Shown piece by piece: positions 32,830 to 43,135 of a stretch of DNA of 64,000 nt. Source of the DNA: Eukaryota sp. TZLM1-RC (lineage: Eukaryota > Metamonada: BaSk clade); NCBI GenBank assembly GCA_040285825.1, contig JAUPSS010000004.1, positions 2,150,550 to 2,214,549 on the forward strand, in the 5' to 3' direction. The position numbers and the translations under genes were made by a program. Each line of letters starts with the position of its first letter. The first letter of the stretch is position 1. Below the pieces are notes generated by a model. The model searched no databases, had not been told where the DNA came from, and saw nothing but the letters and a program-made list of their open reading frames with translations.

Positions 32830-33540
32830 AGAAACTAAATAAACTTAAAATTGTAAATCTTTATATCCCAGATCAGACAAAAAAGTTGACTGGAATTTTT
32901 TCTTTCATAAAAACAACCAAGAGATAGTAAAGCAGAAGACAATAAGGGGACAACACCTTTAAAAATTGAAAATACAATTCTTCTCTGCCAAAACATTTTG
33001 TCAAAAATTCTTCCAGTACGTTGTTTCACAATTTCAACAAAATGCTCCAAGAAAGATAAGGCAAGTGGTCCAAGCGTGCCATGTAAGGAAAAAGAAAATG
33101 GACAAAGGATATAATGAATGTGGGATTGAGCATTCAAGGTTAGCAACTTTGCTTTATATTTATCAATTTTAGAGTTTTCAGCAACAGACAGCGGATTCTT
33201 GTGTTATGACTGAGCTACTGGTATGGAAGAATTATTACACACATCAGTGGATCTCACATCAGTAAAGATAGTCGTCCCTTCATGAATTTCAAAAATTAAT
33301 TCACCTCTATTTCGATCAAAATAATTATAAATTTTTGGTTGGAAAAAATAAAAATACAATATGAAAAACAAAAAAAATTTCGATCAAAAGAATTCAAGGT
33401 ATCTTCATCAACCAAACGAAAGAGTAAATGTTCTAAGTAGGAAATAATTCTGTGTGACTTTGACATACAATAGAGTTGATCCCTAACTGCATCATGAACT
33501 TTTGATTGGAGAATAATAAAGTGTTTAATATTAAACAAAT
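32830..33540 (-). mobile_element. LINE subfamily beta, 3' fragment (LINE-H)
   Basis: Minus-strand relative of LINE-D. Frames at 33538-33296 (VHDAVRDQLYCMSKSHRI) and 33146-32835 are separated by stops and a 40-50 bp AT-rich interruption around 33330-33385. Only the endonuclease end is present. It finishes about 55 bp before the start of the TOM40-like gene. Confidence 0.78.
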
Positions 33541-33595
33541 GATGACCCAGACTCTTTGGAGTGAAATATACAATTATTTTTTGATTTATAATTCT

Positions 33596-34459
33596 ATGCT
33601 GAATTCATTAGCTTGTTTTGCTTCACATGCCAGGCCTCAACTTGAACCACCGCCTCTTGGTGCCCATATAAACATTGCATCCCATTTCTCCCCTGCTGCA
33701 AGTGTATCACATCATTTCAGTTATGGTCAAGGACCACAAGATCCCGATGTTCCAACAGGATATCACGCCACACTCAATGTACATTCTCAGAGATCAGCAT
33801 TATCCTTTACAGCCTTTCCTCCTTCTCGATTTGTTGCACATGCTGCTAAATCACTCAAATCGTGGCTTTCTGTCCACACCACAGCTCAAAACATAGACCC
33901 AGAATCTCCTCCACTCTCCCTTGAAGTCGATATAAATACCTCTAAATGTTCGATTTCATCTAAAGTGGCAGGCTCAATTCATAAGGCAGTGGCTCTCTCA
34001 GTTACCCCATTTCCCTCCATTTCTATAGGGGGTCAGGTAGATATAGCTGGGAAGCATAAGCAGACCACTCTTGCCCTTGAATCCAGAGTTGGGAGTATCT
34101 GGAAGAAGGATAAACGGAAACCAATCAATTTTGATTGTTTACCTCGTTTTATTAGCACAGTTTTGGGGAATAGAGACAATTATTCAATAACGAACACAGT
34201 AAACATAAACAAGAACTTTTCAATTTCCAGTGAAACTTCTGGTAACTTCTCTTCCAAAACACCTCCTTCTTCCTCAATTGGTTACAGGTATACTGCACCT
34301 CATGCAGGAATTGAGGTCAAAGGAGGATTGGAGAATGGGATGCTTTCCACCAGTGCACACGGTGCAGTTCTTCCAGGGGTAGTTCTAGGTGTTGGACTTG
34401 TCGGGAGTTTGGTAGAAGGTGTTGTGAGGACTGGGTTGAGTGTTGATATTGGTGATTAA
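33596..34459 (+). CDS. TOM40-like mitochondrial import pore (beta-barrel)
   Basis: Predicted outer-membrane beta-barrel of 287 aa from the ATG at 33596; the open frame continues upstream into LINE-H and is not used. The strand-like alternation of Ser, Thr, Gly and hydrophobic residues runs throughout. Near the N-terminus ASVSHHFSYG followed by GYHATLNV resembles the TOM40 pattern of a sequence such as VSH-x-F, then Y-x-F/A. The C-terminus (VVLGVGLVGSLVEGVVRTGLSVDIGD) has the polar-glycine-hydrophobic beta signal read by the sorting machinery. VDAC is the alternative, but its NAD-binding GLK motif is not seen. The protein is short for TOM40, and its N-terminal helix may be in an unseen exon. 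Confidence 0.6.
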   Translation: MLNSLACFASHARPQLEPPPLGAHINIASHFSPAASVSHHFSYGQGPQDPDVPTGYHATLNVHSQRSALSFTAFPPSRFVAHAAKSLKSWLSVHTTAQNIDPESPPLSLEVDINTSKCSISSKVAGSIHKAVALSVTPFPSISIGGQVDIAGKHKQTTLALESRVGSIWKKDKRKPINFDCLPRFISTVLGNRDNYSITNTVNINKNFSISSETSGNFSSKTPPSSSIGYRYTAPHAGIEVKGGLENGMLSTSAHGAVLPGVVLGVGLVGSLVEGVVRTGLSVDIGD

Positions 34460-35989
34460 TAAAGGGTTTTATTCAAAGTCTTCCTAGACAAGATTTCATA
34501 TCTTTGCAATAATTGATTGTTTAAAAACTAATTGTTGTATTAATGCTCAACCCAGAACACTGAAATGTCACAAATTCCTTTTCAAAACCTTCAATTTTTG
34601 GTATAGTTCCATGTATTTCTGATTAATCATAACAAAACGCAAAGAATGCACTATTCATTTAGTCAACTCTAAGCACAAAACTAATAAAACGAAATTCATA
34701 ATAGAGGTGTTTGCTGGGAGAAATCACCAATGTCTTTAAAGCCCAACTAGTTATTATGAGCGCAAATACAAAATTGGTTTCACCAAGGATGAACAAAGTC
34801 TTTGATCGAGGATTGTGGAAGAAATTTTGCACAACAAATAGACGATTCTTCGAATGAAGAAGTCCTGAATAGTGGGGAAATTTGTTTTAACGTTGTGCAA
34901 AATGTTGTCATTGCTGGCTCCAAATAAATGTTGGAAGTTTCCCTGCCACTTAACTAGTGTAAGTCCAGTTGTCCTGCTCAATCCTTACCACTGAAGAAAA
35001 CTCCCCACCACTGACAAAAGGAAACAAGAGTATTGTGAGATGTGGATAAGTATATTGGAAGAAATGAAGGTTAGCTGAATTTCGGCCTCATAGTTGCAAG
35101 TCTTTTATGTTTAATTGAAAAGTTAAATGTATAATGAAATTGGATGAAATATAAATTGTTTTGTCGACACTTAAACAGGTAAACTGAGACCATTTTATCA
35201 AACTAGGCATATTCTTTGACTAATCTTCGAAAAAAGAAGTGTTTCAGCTAGCGAGATATAGTAAAATGTGACAGAATGTAGTACAAATTGAAAAATGTCA
35301 GCCAAAGGAGACACCATCAATAGTTAATGGAAGGAGAGCAGCTTAGGTTGATGAGGAGAGGGAGTTGATAGAAAGATCCACATCCTTTTCTTGGAATTAA
35401 TAAAAACAAATCACTGTTTCCTGTCCCGCCTTTTTTTCTTTTGAAAAGATTTTCATAACTAGTCATCTCTCCTAAATTAATTCAAACGTTTTAATAACTA
35501 TATTTTATCTCATCATTATTACTAGATTCAGAGGAAGTATCACAATAAGAAGGAGAAGACATCTCCTTGAGAACAGATTTGAAAATGCAATATAAAGGTG
35601 ATGGTTTCATAGCAGATAATTGTTGCAATTGAAGCAACAGAAATTGAAAGAATAATACCAAAAAGATTTCAAGGGAGGAATAAGGCCAGGGATAATTCTG
35701 AGGGGATTATTATTCAACCTAACAGACTACCGCAGACTACCTACCAGAAGAAGTCGAGAATGGGGTAAAATTCAAAGAGTGAATTACTTTTTAAGTGTCG
35801 ACCCACTCAAATACCTGATCTCATGTTTTTGTTTGTTCAAGGAAAGTAATTTTTTGAAAAATAATTATTTCACAAACAATCCTCATTTTTTAAGTATAAT
35901 TTATTTCCACCTCAGACCACTGAGCTACCTGGGCATGCTTTCTGGAATATCCAATCAATTTACAGAATTTTAATCCAAATGAATCAAAT
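34460..35989. other. Intergenic, possible upstream part of Fanzor C1
   Basis: Largely featureless. The frame at 35779-35973 contains DPLKYLISCFCLF and might be the decayed N-terminal domain of Fanzor C1, but the match to the family pattern is weak. Confidence 0.35.
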
Positions 35990-37181
35990 TACCCGAAAAA
36001 TTCGGCAGCGCTACTGGGTGGAAATTTAGAAAAATTCCAACATCAATACTGGAAATGGATAATGTGGACAGGTAAAAGTGTTTTCCATCAGAAAGATTAC
36101 TGTTTTAATTTTTCTATTAGGACTGATGGTGTAAGTTGCTCATTACATCTCATAAGAAAAGATAAAGCTGGGAAGAGTCGCCTTAAGAAGCCCGAACAAG
36201 GTGAAAAAGGTCCATACATGACTGATTTTCTACCGGATGAGCTGATAAAAAATAGCTTCACAGTAATTGACCCTGGCATTAGGGACCAATTGATGGCTGG
36301 GAAGCGAAAATTAAATTGCCCAAATCCCAACATGTTAACTGAACCACATTCAACACCAACAGATGCAAGACAAGAATGGGACGAATGGCGTCATTAAGAA
36401 AACAAAGGAAGAAATACAGGTTTTATTAACAGAATGGAAAAAAACCAAAAAAACAAAACAGTAGATTCTAGACTTCAGGCCAAAACAAAATCCTCCTCCT
36501 GCAAATGAAAACAAGAAAACAAAACTAAAGGAATATACTTTCAAGAGGCTCACTGCTTCCCAAAGGAGAAGAGAAACTCTGAACAAAGAACATCAAAAAT
36601 TCTAAAAGGATGGCAAAGAATCATGGATTTATCAAAACAAAACTGTAAAGGAGTGGAAAGAAGAATTAAAACAATTTTCAAAAAAAACTCTAGATCATGA
36701 AGCATTCCTAGCAAAAAACAACTCTTCTCTCCATGTTGGAGCTTTTTACTTTAACAAAGAATTAAGAGTCAGGAAACTGCGAAGATTCATGGCCACAGAG
36801 AGGTTTGAAGCAAAATGGATGAATTAATTTGAAAATAAGTTTGGAGGTCCAGAAGATAACATTGTAGTGATCTGTGATTGGAAGCAAACCAATTTTAAAC
36901 ATCAAGCACCTACAGAGAATGTTGGTTATCAAAAGATGTTTAAAAAACGTAACTTCCGTCTATTGTTGCTGGACGAATATAGAACTAGTTGTCGATGTCA
37001 TGTATGTGTACTCCAGGGAAAAGAAGGCGAAAATGTGAAGAAACATCGAGTACCTAACCCAAGAGCTTACATGAGAGCAAAGACTCCAACAGTCCTTAGA
37101 CATGGAACACTCACTTGCAAGTTTCGAAAAGATCATCTTGATTCATTTCATCTTCATATGACATTTTTGTGCTATTAGCCG
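35990..37181 (+). pseudogene. Fanzor family C, copy C1, inactivated
   Basis: Read on the plus strand. The frame 36062-36397 has the pre-nuclease signature (FNFSIRTDGVSCSLH) and RuvC-I (FTVIDPGIRDQL). After frameshifts, 36867-37178 carries CDWKQTNFKHQAPT and RuvC-II (LLLDEYRTSCRCHVC). Just after HGTLTCK the sequence jumps. About 100 bp that hold the second zinc pair and RuvC-III in copy C2 (56205-57204) are deleted here. Many stops in between make it a pseudogene. It ends directly upstream of the start codon at 37182. The TDG and DExRTS motifs are like those of Fanzor1 proteins, unlike families A and B. Confidence 0.82.
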
Positions 37182-38405
37182 ATGTCCAGTTGGATTGAAC
37201 AGTTTGATGAAGACTCCCAGGTAGGTCCTCCACCATCATCCAAATCGGTACTGCGTTCCTCCTCTACTCCTGTGCGACTTCCTACATCTCTTTCACATCA
37301 TACAAAGTCCACACCTTCTCTCCCCTCTCCAAGGAAACTAACTCTGAGAAAAGTTGGTTTGCCTACACCCAAACTTTCTCGTCAGCCATCCATCCTTTTA
37401 CAACATTCAAAAACATCAACCTCTTCACAACCTGTTCTCTCCCAAAGGTCCTCCTCTCAACCACCTCTTCCTGTCCTCCTCAAAAGGGCACAGCCTTCGT
37501 TACAATCCCCACACATCCCCAAGTCCAAAGTCACCCGAACTCAGTCTGAGGAGGTCACCGCCAAGCACCAAGAAGCCGCCATTACATCCCTTTCCAAACC
37601 AACGCAACCTCGTGAAAGGAAAACACAACTGAAGGAACCCTTTTTTAGTTGTTTTGCTGATCTCAGCGCTTTAACTATACCAAAAAAAGTTATTTACACT
37701 GATTTTGCTATTCATAAGTTGACAAGTGATTTAATTAACTCTCTTGAGTATTTGAATACCATAAATTTAGCCAATCTGACCGATTCTGATACATTCAAGG
37801 TTATTCAATATTTAATTTTAAATTGTGAAAAAGATTACTCACTGCTGACAGTACTTGGAAAGTTTTGCTCCCTTGACAATTTATCTATTTTAATCAACTC
37901 CTTCAATGAGAATAGGTTTCCTACTTTGACTTTTTTAAATAATTTAATTTTATATTTGATTAGAAAACCTTGCATTGAAATTACTGTAGCTTTGTGTCAA
38001 ATTGCTTGTTTTGTTATTTGCAATATTCATTTTTTAAATAACGTGGCTGGGACAGACAAAGAAGTTGAGCAAATCTTGCGTAAGTTCTTCAAAATACTAC
38101 ATCTGCCAAGATTTTCAGATCCCAAAGATGATAATCTTTTCAGTACTGAATTGATTAGGTTGTTCTTTTTTTCTTGTAATGCACACCCAAAGACCAAACA
38201 GAGACTCACTCAGCATGTTCTCTTATTAATGAAAAGGGTTAGCTCTAGTGACTATGAAAATCAAATGTTTTTTGATTTATGTTTTCAATTCTTCAAAATT
38301 CAAGCACCACAGTTAAAAGACCCTTGTGTGACAAGTGATAGAACATTCATCAGGGGTTTTTTTAAAAGTAAAGGGTACGATATTGTCTCGCTTTGTCAAA
38401 ATTAG
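37182..38405 (+). CDS. Unknown protein with Ser/Pro-rich basic N-terminus and helical C-terminus
   Basis: 407 aa, no recognised family. Residues 15-150 are low-complexity, rich in Ser, Pro, Lys and Gln and likely disordered. Residues 155-405 are helical with leucine-rich repeats of about 40 aa that look like an ARM or HEAT-type solenoid. No transmembrane segment is clear. The start is the first ATG and directly follows the Fanzor C1 relic, so its 5' UTR is made of, or was displaced by, the element. Confidence 0.65.
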   Translation: MSSWIEQFDEDSQVGPPPSSKSVLRSSSTPVRLPTSLSHHTKSTPSLPSPRKLTLRKVGLPTPKLSRQPSILLQHSKTSTSSQPVLSQRSSSQPPLPVLLKRAQPSLQSPHIPKSKVTRTQSEEVTAKHQEAAITSLSKPTQPRERKTQLKEPFFSCFADLSALTIPKKVIYTDFAIHKLTSDLINSLEYLNTINLANLTDSDTFKVIQYLILNCEKDYSLLTVLGKFCSLDNLSILINSFNENRFPTLTFLNNLILYLIRKPCIEITVALCQIACFVICNIHFLNNVAGTDKEVEQILRKFFKILHLPRFSDPKDDNLFSTELIRLFFFSCNAHPKTKQRLTQHVLLLMKRVSSSDYENQMFFDLCFQFFKIQAPQLKDPCVTSDRTFIRGFFKSKGYDIVSLCQN

Positions 38406-38815
38406 ATTGTGGAATTTGTTCAATTCTTTTTTCAAATTTTCTAAATTTGGTTTTTGTGTTTCTTGGTCGACATAACCTCATCAATGTCACTTATTTGATT
38501 AGGCCTTCTCAATTGTCAAATCTGATTAAAAAGGGGAGAAAAAGATGAAATTGTTATTGTTCATGGTATATTATAATGTTATTGCCACTAGTTATTTCAT
38601 TCAACATTCAATTATCAAGAAACATCATTAAGTTGTGATGATATTAACACGACTCGGATATCAATAAGACCTTTTAATTGATAGTTTGATGTTATATCTA
38701 ACCTTTAAAGTTACCAACTCACTATCTTGTTGATTATTTCCTCAAAAAATTAAAGTAAATTTGTTTTTTTAATCTAATTTAATCATTCATAAATTCAATA
38801 CACAGTTTTATAGAA
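38406..38815. other. Convergent intergenic region
   Basis: AT-rich spacer between convergent genes. It should contain both polyadenylation sites; nothing else seen. Confidence 0.4.
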
Positions 38816-39934
38816 TCACCCACACACCATTTGTAACAAATCGTTAATTGCAATCACGTTATATGAAGAATTGAAGTTTGCCAAAGCATCCCACAACAAC
38901 CTCAACTGCTTTAGTTCCTTTTCTTCAAGATCATCATTTCTGAACAACAACACATTAATCGCAGTAGAAATAAAAGGCAGGAAAGAACATGATTGCCTTT
39001 GCGATAAAAGTCTAGCGCAAAGGGAAATGAAAGTAATGATAAACTCTCTATCATTTTGATATTGTTTCCAAAATGCAAAAGGCTTGTCTTGTTGTACTGC
39101 AAAAAATCTGTCCAAGCTATCATAGTCATTCAGCGCCAGTACATCTTCAAACCTTACGGGATCAGCTGAAGGAGCAACGTTAAGGGCGATAAGACGGGAG
39201 GAAAGAGTAGCTAAATGCCGTTCTATTTCAGTAGCATCCGATGGTACTTCAAACTCTGGAACCAATACCTTGCTCGATTTGTGTAGATGAGGGTTGCTTG
39301 TGGTCAGTTTTTGTAAATCTGAGACTAATTCTTCTGGCAAAACACTGCTTTGACACAGATGGTTTAAACTATCTCTCAGTGGGTTTAGGAGAGAATCAAC
39401 TTCTGTTTTCACTATAGTGTTGATCACGCCAACATCAAAGATGGGAGAATCATTTTGTTGTTGGAGGTGGTTTTGAACCTCGTTGCAAGTCTTCTTAACC
39501 AATTCTATGGTTTGTGCTTGTGTGTGTAACTGCTGTGTCAAGAAAGACGACATCGTGGCACTGACAGAATCTTTAACTAGATTTTCAACCTGTGACAGAA
39601 CCCGCTTTGACACTCGATCAATAACTTCTTCTGAGGAATTGTGTTGAATATCATGGGTTTGCGAGGGAGATAGAGGTTCTTCGGAGGAGGGATCACGCTG
39701 CTCCAAAACTGGAGAAGGAGAAGGAGAATCAGCTACATGTGACGCATCATTACTGATATATTCATCACATGAGGTTGCAGAATCATCATCTACAACAACA
39801 GCCTTGGTGGAGGTTTGCATATCGCTGGTGTTGGAAGCTGCAACTGAGTCCTCACGCACTGAATTCGAATGTACTGAGCTCCTACTCGATTTGCCACTGT
39901 CTGAAGAAGACTGTTTCTTGCCAAATAGCCCCAT
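38816..39934 (-). CDS. EDC4 C-terminal-like protein, divergent partner of the EDC4-like gene
   Basis: 372 aa. Residues 1-100 are Ser/Asp-rich and disordered. Residues 100-200 form coiled-coil (VIDRVSKRVLSQVENLVKDSV). Residues 240-370 are helical and include LALNDYDSLDRFFAV and LLWDALANF. The same order, coiled coil and then a helical C-terminus with a repeated unit of one short hydrophobic block after a polar helix, occurs in the neighbouring EDC4-like protein that starts 499 bp away on the other strand. No WD40 region is present. I infer a shortened paralogue or partner; direct similarity is weak. Confidence 0.5.
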   Translation of the reverse strand: MGLFGKKQSSSDSGKSSRSSVHSNSVREDSVAASNTSDMQTSTKAVVVDDDSATSCDEYISNDASHVADSPSPSPVLEQRDPSSEEPLSPSQTHDIQHNSSEEVIDRVSKRVLSQVENLVKDSVSATMSSFLTQQLHTQAQTIELVKKTCNEVQNHLQQQNDSPIFDVGVINTIVKTEVDSLLNPLRDSLNHLCQSSVLPEELVSDLQKLTTSNPHLHKSSKVLVPEFEVPSDATEIERHLATLSSRLIALNVAPSADPVRFEDVLALNDYDSLDRFFAVQQDKPFAFWKQYQNDREFIITFISLCARLLSQRQSCSFLPFISTAINVLLFRNDDLEEKELKQLRLLWDALANFNSSYNVIAINDLLQMVCG

Positions 39935-40432
39935 GAGAATGTCCTGTCAAGAAAACAAAATTTTTGATAAAAGAATTTTGATATTTATATTCACACAAAT
40001 TGAGAATAGAGGCGCGGATAATCAAAAACCAGCAAAAGAAACCGCAGAAACATCCTGAATGTCACAATGTGACAGCTTTGTAATGACCCTTTCAAGACTT
40101 TGTACACAAACCCTGATAGTAGTCATAAATCACATTATTATCAAAAGATTCAATGCATTTACGAAGCGTAAAATTTGTCATTTCGAACAATAACACTTTA
40201 AATAAATAAAGCAAGTAGACAAACATATGAATTTTAATGTATTCACATTTTACGATAGATTCCTGAATGACGAATAATTCCAAAACAATTCTTTTGCTGT
40301 TGAAGCTGTGTGAAACACCAACAAAGTTAAATTCGACGGTGAAAATTTGATTTTATGGACGAGAGTTGTTGACAATGGTTGATTCTTGAAAATTAAAAAA
40401 AGTACAAAATTTTGAGTTCATTTTCCAACACA

Positions 40433-43051
40433 ATGTTACCAATCAATGACCACATTCAACCAGTAGTTCAGTTGAAGGAACTTCCCTCACAGAATCTCCA
40501 TGGTTTTGCATCTCATAATGTGTTATCTGTATTCTTCCAGAAGAAGCTGATTTTCGCTGATACCTCCGCTGAGCCTGCCCTCTTGGCAAAGGTCAAGAGT
40601 ATCAAGGGAGCTATTGCTGAAACCTTCCTTGTTCCACTTTCTGATGTTTCCTATCTCTGTATTGTTTCCACACCCGCTAAGAAAATCCATGTATTGAGAG
40701 CTCAAGTCTGTGACCAAGATCCATCCGAAGCACCACCCACCGTTGCACCTCTCCATACCATTTGCACCGCCTTGCTCTCTGATGATGTGCCACGAGTCTG
40801 TTGTTCCACTCTTCCCGAACAAGATGAATGTCATCTCTACATTACCTCATCTTCCTTCATTTATTCTATTTCCCTCTCAACATCTATTCCTTCTACAGAA
40901 ATATATACCCTATCCACTGAAGATCCCCATCATTCATTTGCTTCGCCAATTACCTCCCTTACAGCCATCCTCTCCACAAGGAACCAAGAACACCTAATTG
41001 CTGTTGCTGTTGAGAAGGAACTTGTCCTTCTTTCCGAAGGAAGTACGTCCAAAGCAATGCAAGTAGTGACTCATCATTCGTTTGAACAACCAATCACTTC
41101 TCTTTTCTTCCACAATGATGAACTCGTCTCTGTATGTACATCCACTACCCTTCATGTTCTTGCTCTTACGCCCTCCTCTTTTATTCCAATGTCTACCATG
41201 GTTCTCCCTGAAGTAGAACAAGGAAGGTGGATGACTCGGGCTAGCAGTAGCTCAAAGTTTATTTTGGCTTTTAATGGAGGGTTGCTTTATCTGTTTGAGT
41301 TGGAAGGTCATTTGTTAAAAGAAAGCTATAAGTTCCAGAATGAAGGTGGTGTTGTTATTCCCAGCTCTCCCGTGTTCTGTTCTCATGATAGAGAACATTC
41401 TTGGTTGGTGTGTACCAGTCAGGAACAGCAAGTTTTTTTGAGTGTTCAAGCGATAAAGGATGATGCTGAGGTTGAAGTCTCTGAAATGCCTGAACAAGTC
41501 TCTCAAAGCCAAACCGAAGAAGGAGCGAAAGAGGTTGACAGTCAGAAAGTGGTCGTTGAAAGTCAAGAAGAGTGTCAGAAAGAAGAAGAAAATGTCGAGG
41601 TTGTCCAAGAAGAGATTGTTGATATCCCTCAACCCCAGGAACAACCAGTAGAAGTAGCTCCACAAGAAGAAAACATGGTTCAAGAGTCAAGCCAAGTCAA
41701 TCCCAATTTTGAGCCTGTTGAAGAACCCAAGAAAGAAGTTGCTGCTGCAGTGATTGAAAAACTTTCACAAGAAATCTCCCAAATTCCCGACCGAGTCGCT
41801 GAAAGTCAAACAGAACCCCTTGAAAAAGAATCAGTAACTGAAGATTTTCAACGTCGTCATGCTGAGTTAGTGGAGGAAATCGAATCTTTGAAGGTGTCCA
41901 ATGAACGATTATTGGATGAGAATCATTCCATGACACGTAAATTAGCAGAGAAAGGCCCCCAGATTTCACAACAACCAATCAATGTTGATCTGATTGTAGC
42001 AGCCGTTTCTGAAGGTTTAGAAGCACGTGTTCAGTCAATTGTCACATCATCAGTCAATCAATCACTTCAATCAATCACTCCTTCTTTAAATCAATCAATT
42101 GAACAGGTTGAAAAGGCAAATGCATCCCTTCAAAATTCAGTGGGCCATGTCTTGAACAAGATCAAGGCAACTAGTACTCAGATTGGCAACAAACTCGCAA
42201 CATGCCAAAATCAGTTTAAAGAAGAGTTGTTGTCTGCAGTTTCAAAGTTTGAAAGTCAGCTAAACCATAAGATGGCCAATTTTGCCAAACAATTCAATGA
42301 AGTCCACAAGGATTCCATGGCTGGAGTCTTCTCATCTTCCATAGTCCCTGCCATCAATGAAACCTTGAATGAAACTTTAGGCCCTCTTTGTGCAATGATT
42401 AGTCAGTTAAAAACCAAACTTCGACAAGAAGTCTCTGGAAGTCATGATGATTTGAGCGTTCAGATTGGAGCACTAGTGTCGGAAGTATCCAATGTGCAAA
42501 AGGAATTAGCAAAGGTTTCTAAAAACATTCAGAGTCAAGGCAAGACCCAATCTAATCTAGATGCATCCATCAATGACTTATCTCTCCAAATTCAAAATAT
42601 TTCCAGAAAATTATCGCAAGTTGGAAATATATCCGATCCTGCCACAATATTTGCTAATGAACAATTAATGTTGATTTCAAATGGCAAAATAGAAGATGCC
42701 TTTATTAATCTATTGTCTAATAGTGACGTCAGTTTCATCGGGAGAGCCTTTGAGCACATGTGTTGTAACATTCCAAAACCTTTCACTATTGTTAAGAAAT
42801 TGAATGTAGATTTCATTTCAAGGTTGCTTTTGTTGCTCAACATTGTACTCAAATATGCTGACGACACCTCTCCTCTCCTTCGCTTTGCTTCTGCCGTGGT
42901 TCTCCGAGCTACTGCTGAGGATGACCTCAGTGGGGAGCTTGGGAAAAATTTGGTAGATCTCTCTGAATCTATTAGTGGAATGCAGCAATCAAAGGAGCGT
43001 GATGAATTGCTGAGTGTTTTTGGTGTCTGTGGATTGTCTTCTTGTTATTGA
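40433..43051 (+). CDS. EDC4 (Ge-1)-like mRNA decapping scaffold
   Basis: EDC4 bridges DCP1, DCP2 and XRN1 in P-bodies. The product is 872 aa from the first in-frame ATG at 40433. Residues 1-350 form a beta-rich region with WD40-type blades (for example ITSLFFHNDELVSVCTSTTLHVL). Residues 350-490 are acidic and Gln/Glu-rich. A long coiled coil spans about 490-740. The C-terminal helical domain (about 745-872) includes LISNGKIEDAFINLL and FISRLLLLLNIVL, matching the EDC4 C-terminal domain where a helix with 'A-F' precedes a leucine-rich hydrophobic helix. Architecture and C-terminus support EDC4; residue-level identity is low, so this is a medium-strength call. Confidence 0.65.
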   Translation: MLPINDHIQPVVQLKELPSQNLHGFASHNVLSVFFQKKLIFADTSAEPALLAKVKSIKGAIAETFLVPLSDVSYLCIVSTPAKKIHVLRAQVCDQDPSEAPPTVAPLHTICTALLSDDVPRVCCSTLPEQDECHLYITSSSFIYSISLSTSIPSTEIYTLSTEDPHHSFASPITSLTAILSTRNQEHLIAVAVEKELVLLSEGSTSKAMQVVTHHSFEQPITSLFFHNDELVSVCTSTTLHVLALTPSSFIPMSTMVLPEVEQGRWMTRASSSSKFILAFNGGLLYLFELEGHLLKESYKFQNEGGVVIPSSPVFCSHDREHSWLVCTSQEQQVFLSVQAIKDDAEVEVSEMPEQVSQSQTEEGAKEVDSQKVVVESQEECQKEEENVEVVQEEIVDIPQPQEQPVEVAPQEENMVQESSQVNPNFEPVEEPKKEVAAAVIEKLSQEISQIPDRVAESQTEPLEKESVTEDFQRRHAELVEEIESLKVSNERLLDENHSMTRKLAEKGPQISQQPINVDLIVAAVSEGLEARVQSIVTSSVNQSLQSITPSLNQSIEQVEKANASLQNSVGHVLNKIKATSTQIGNKLATCQNQFKEELLSAVSKFESQLNHKMANFAKQFNEVHKDSMAGVFSSSIVPAINETLNETLGPLCAMISQLKTKLRQEVSGSHDDLSVQIGALVSEVSNVQKELAKVSKNIQSQGKTQSNLDASINDLSLQIQNISRKLSQVGNISDPATIFANEQLMLISNGKIEDAFINLLSNSDVSFIGRAFEHMCCNIPKPFTIVKKLNVDFISRLLLLLNIVLKYADDTSPLLRFASAVVLRATAEDDLSGELGKNLVDLSESISGMQQSKERDELLSVFGVCGLSSCY

Positions 43052-43135
43052 TCCTGTGTATTAAGTTTTTGTTAAAAATCAAAAATCAATAAATTTTTTA
43101 TAAATCAATGTTTTTAAAAATACCCCATCTTCAAC

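Noticed and set aside
33506-33595. N-terminal extension of the TOM40-like protein
   Set aside because: It overlaps the antisense of LINE-H, so the open frame there is accidental.
41315-41690. Minus-strand frames opposite the EDC4-like gene
   Set aside because: They are shadows of the acidic and Gln-rich repeats on the coding strand; composition explains their openness.
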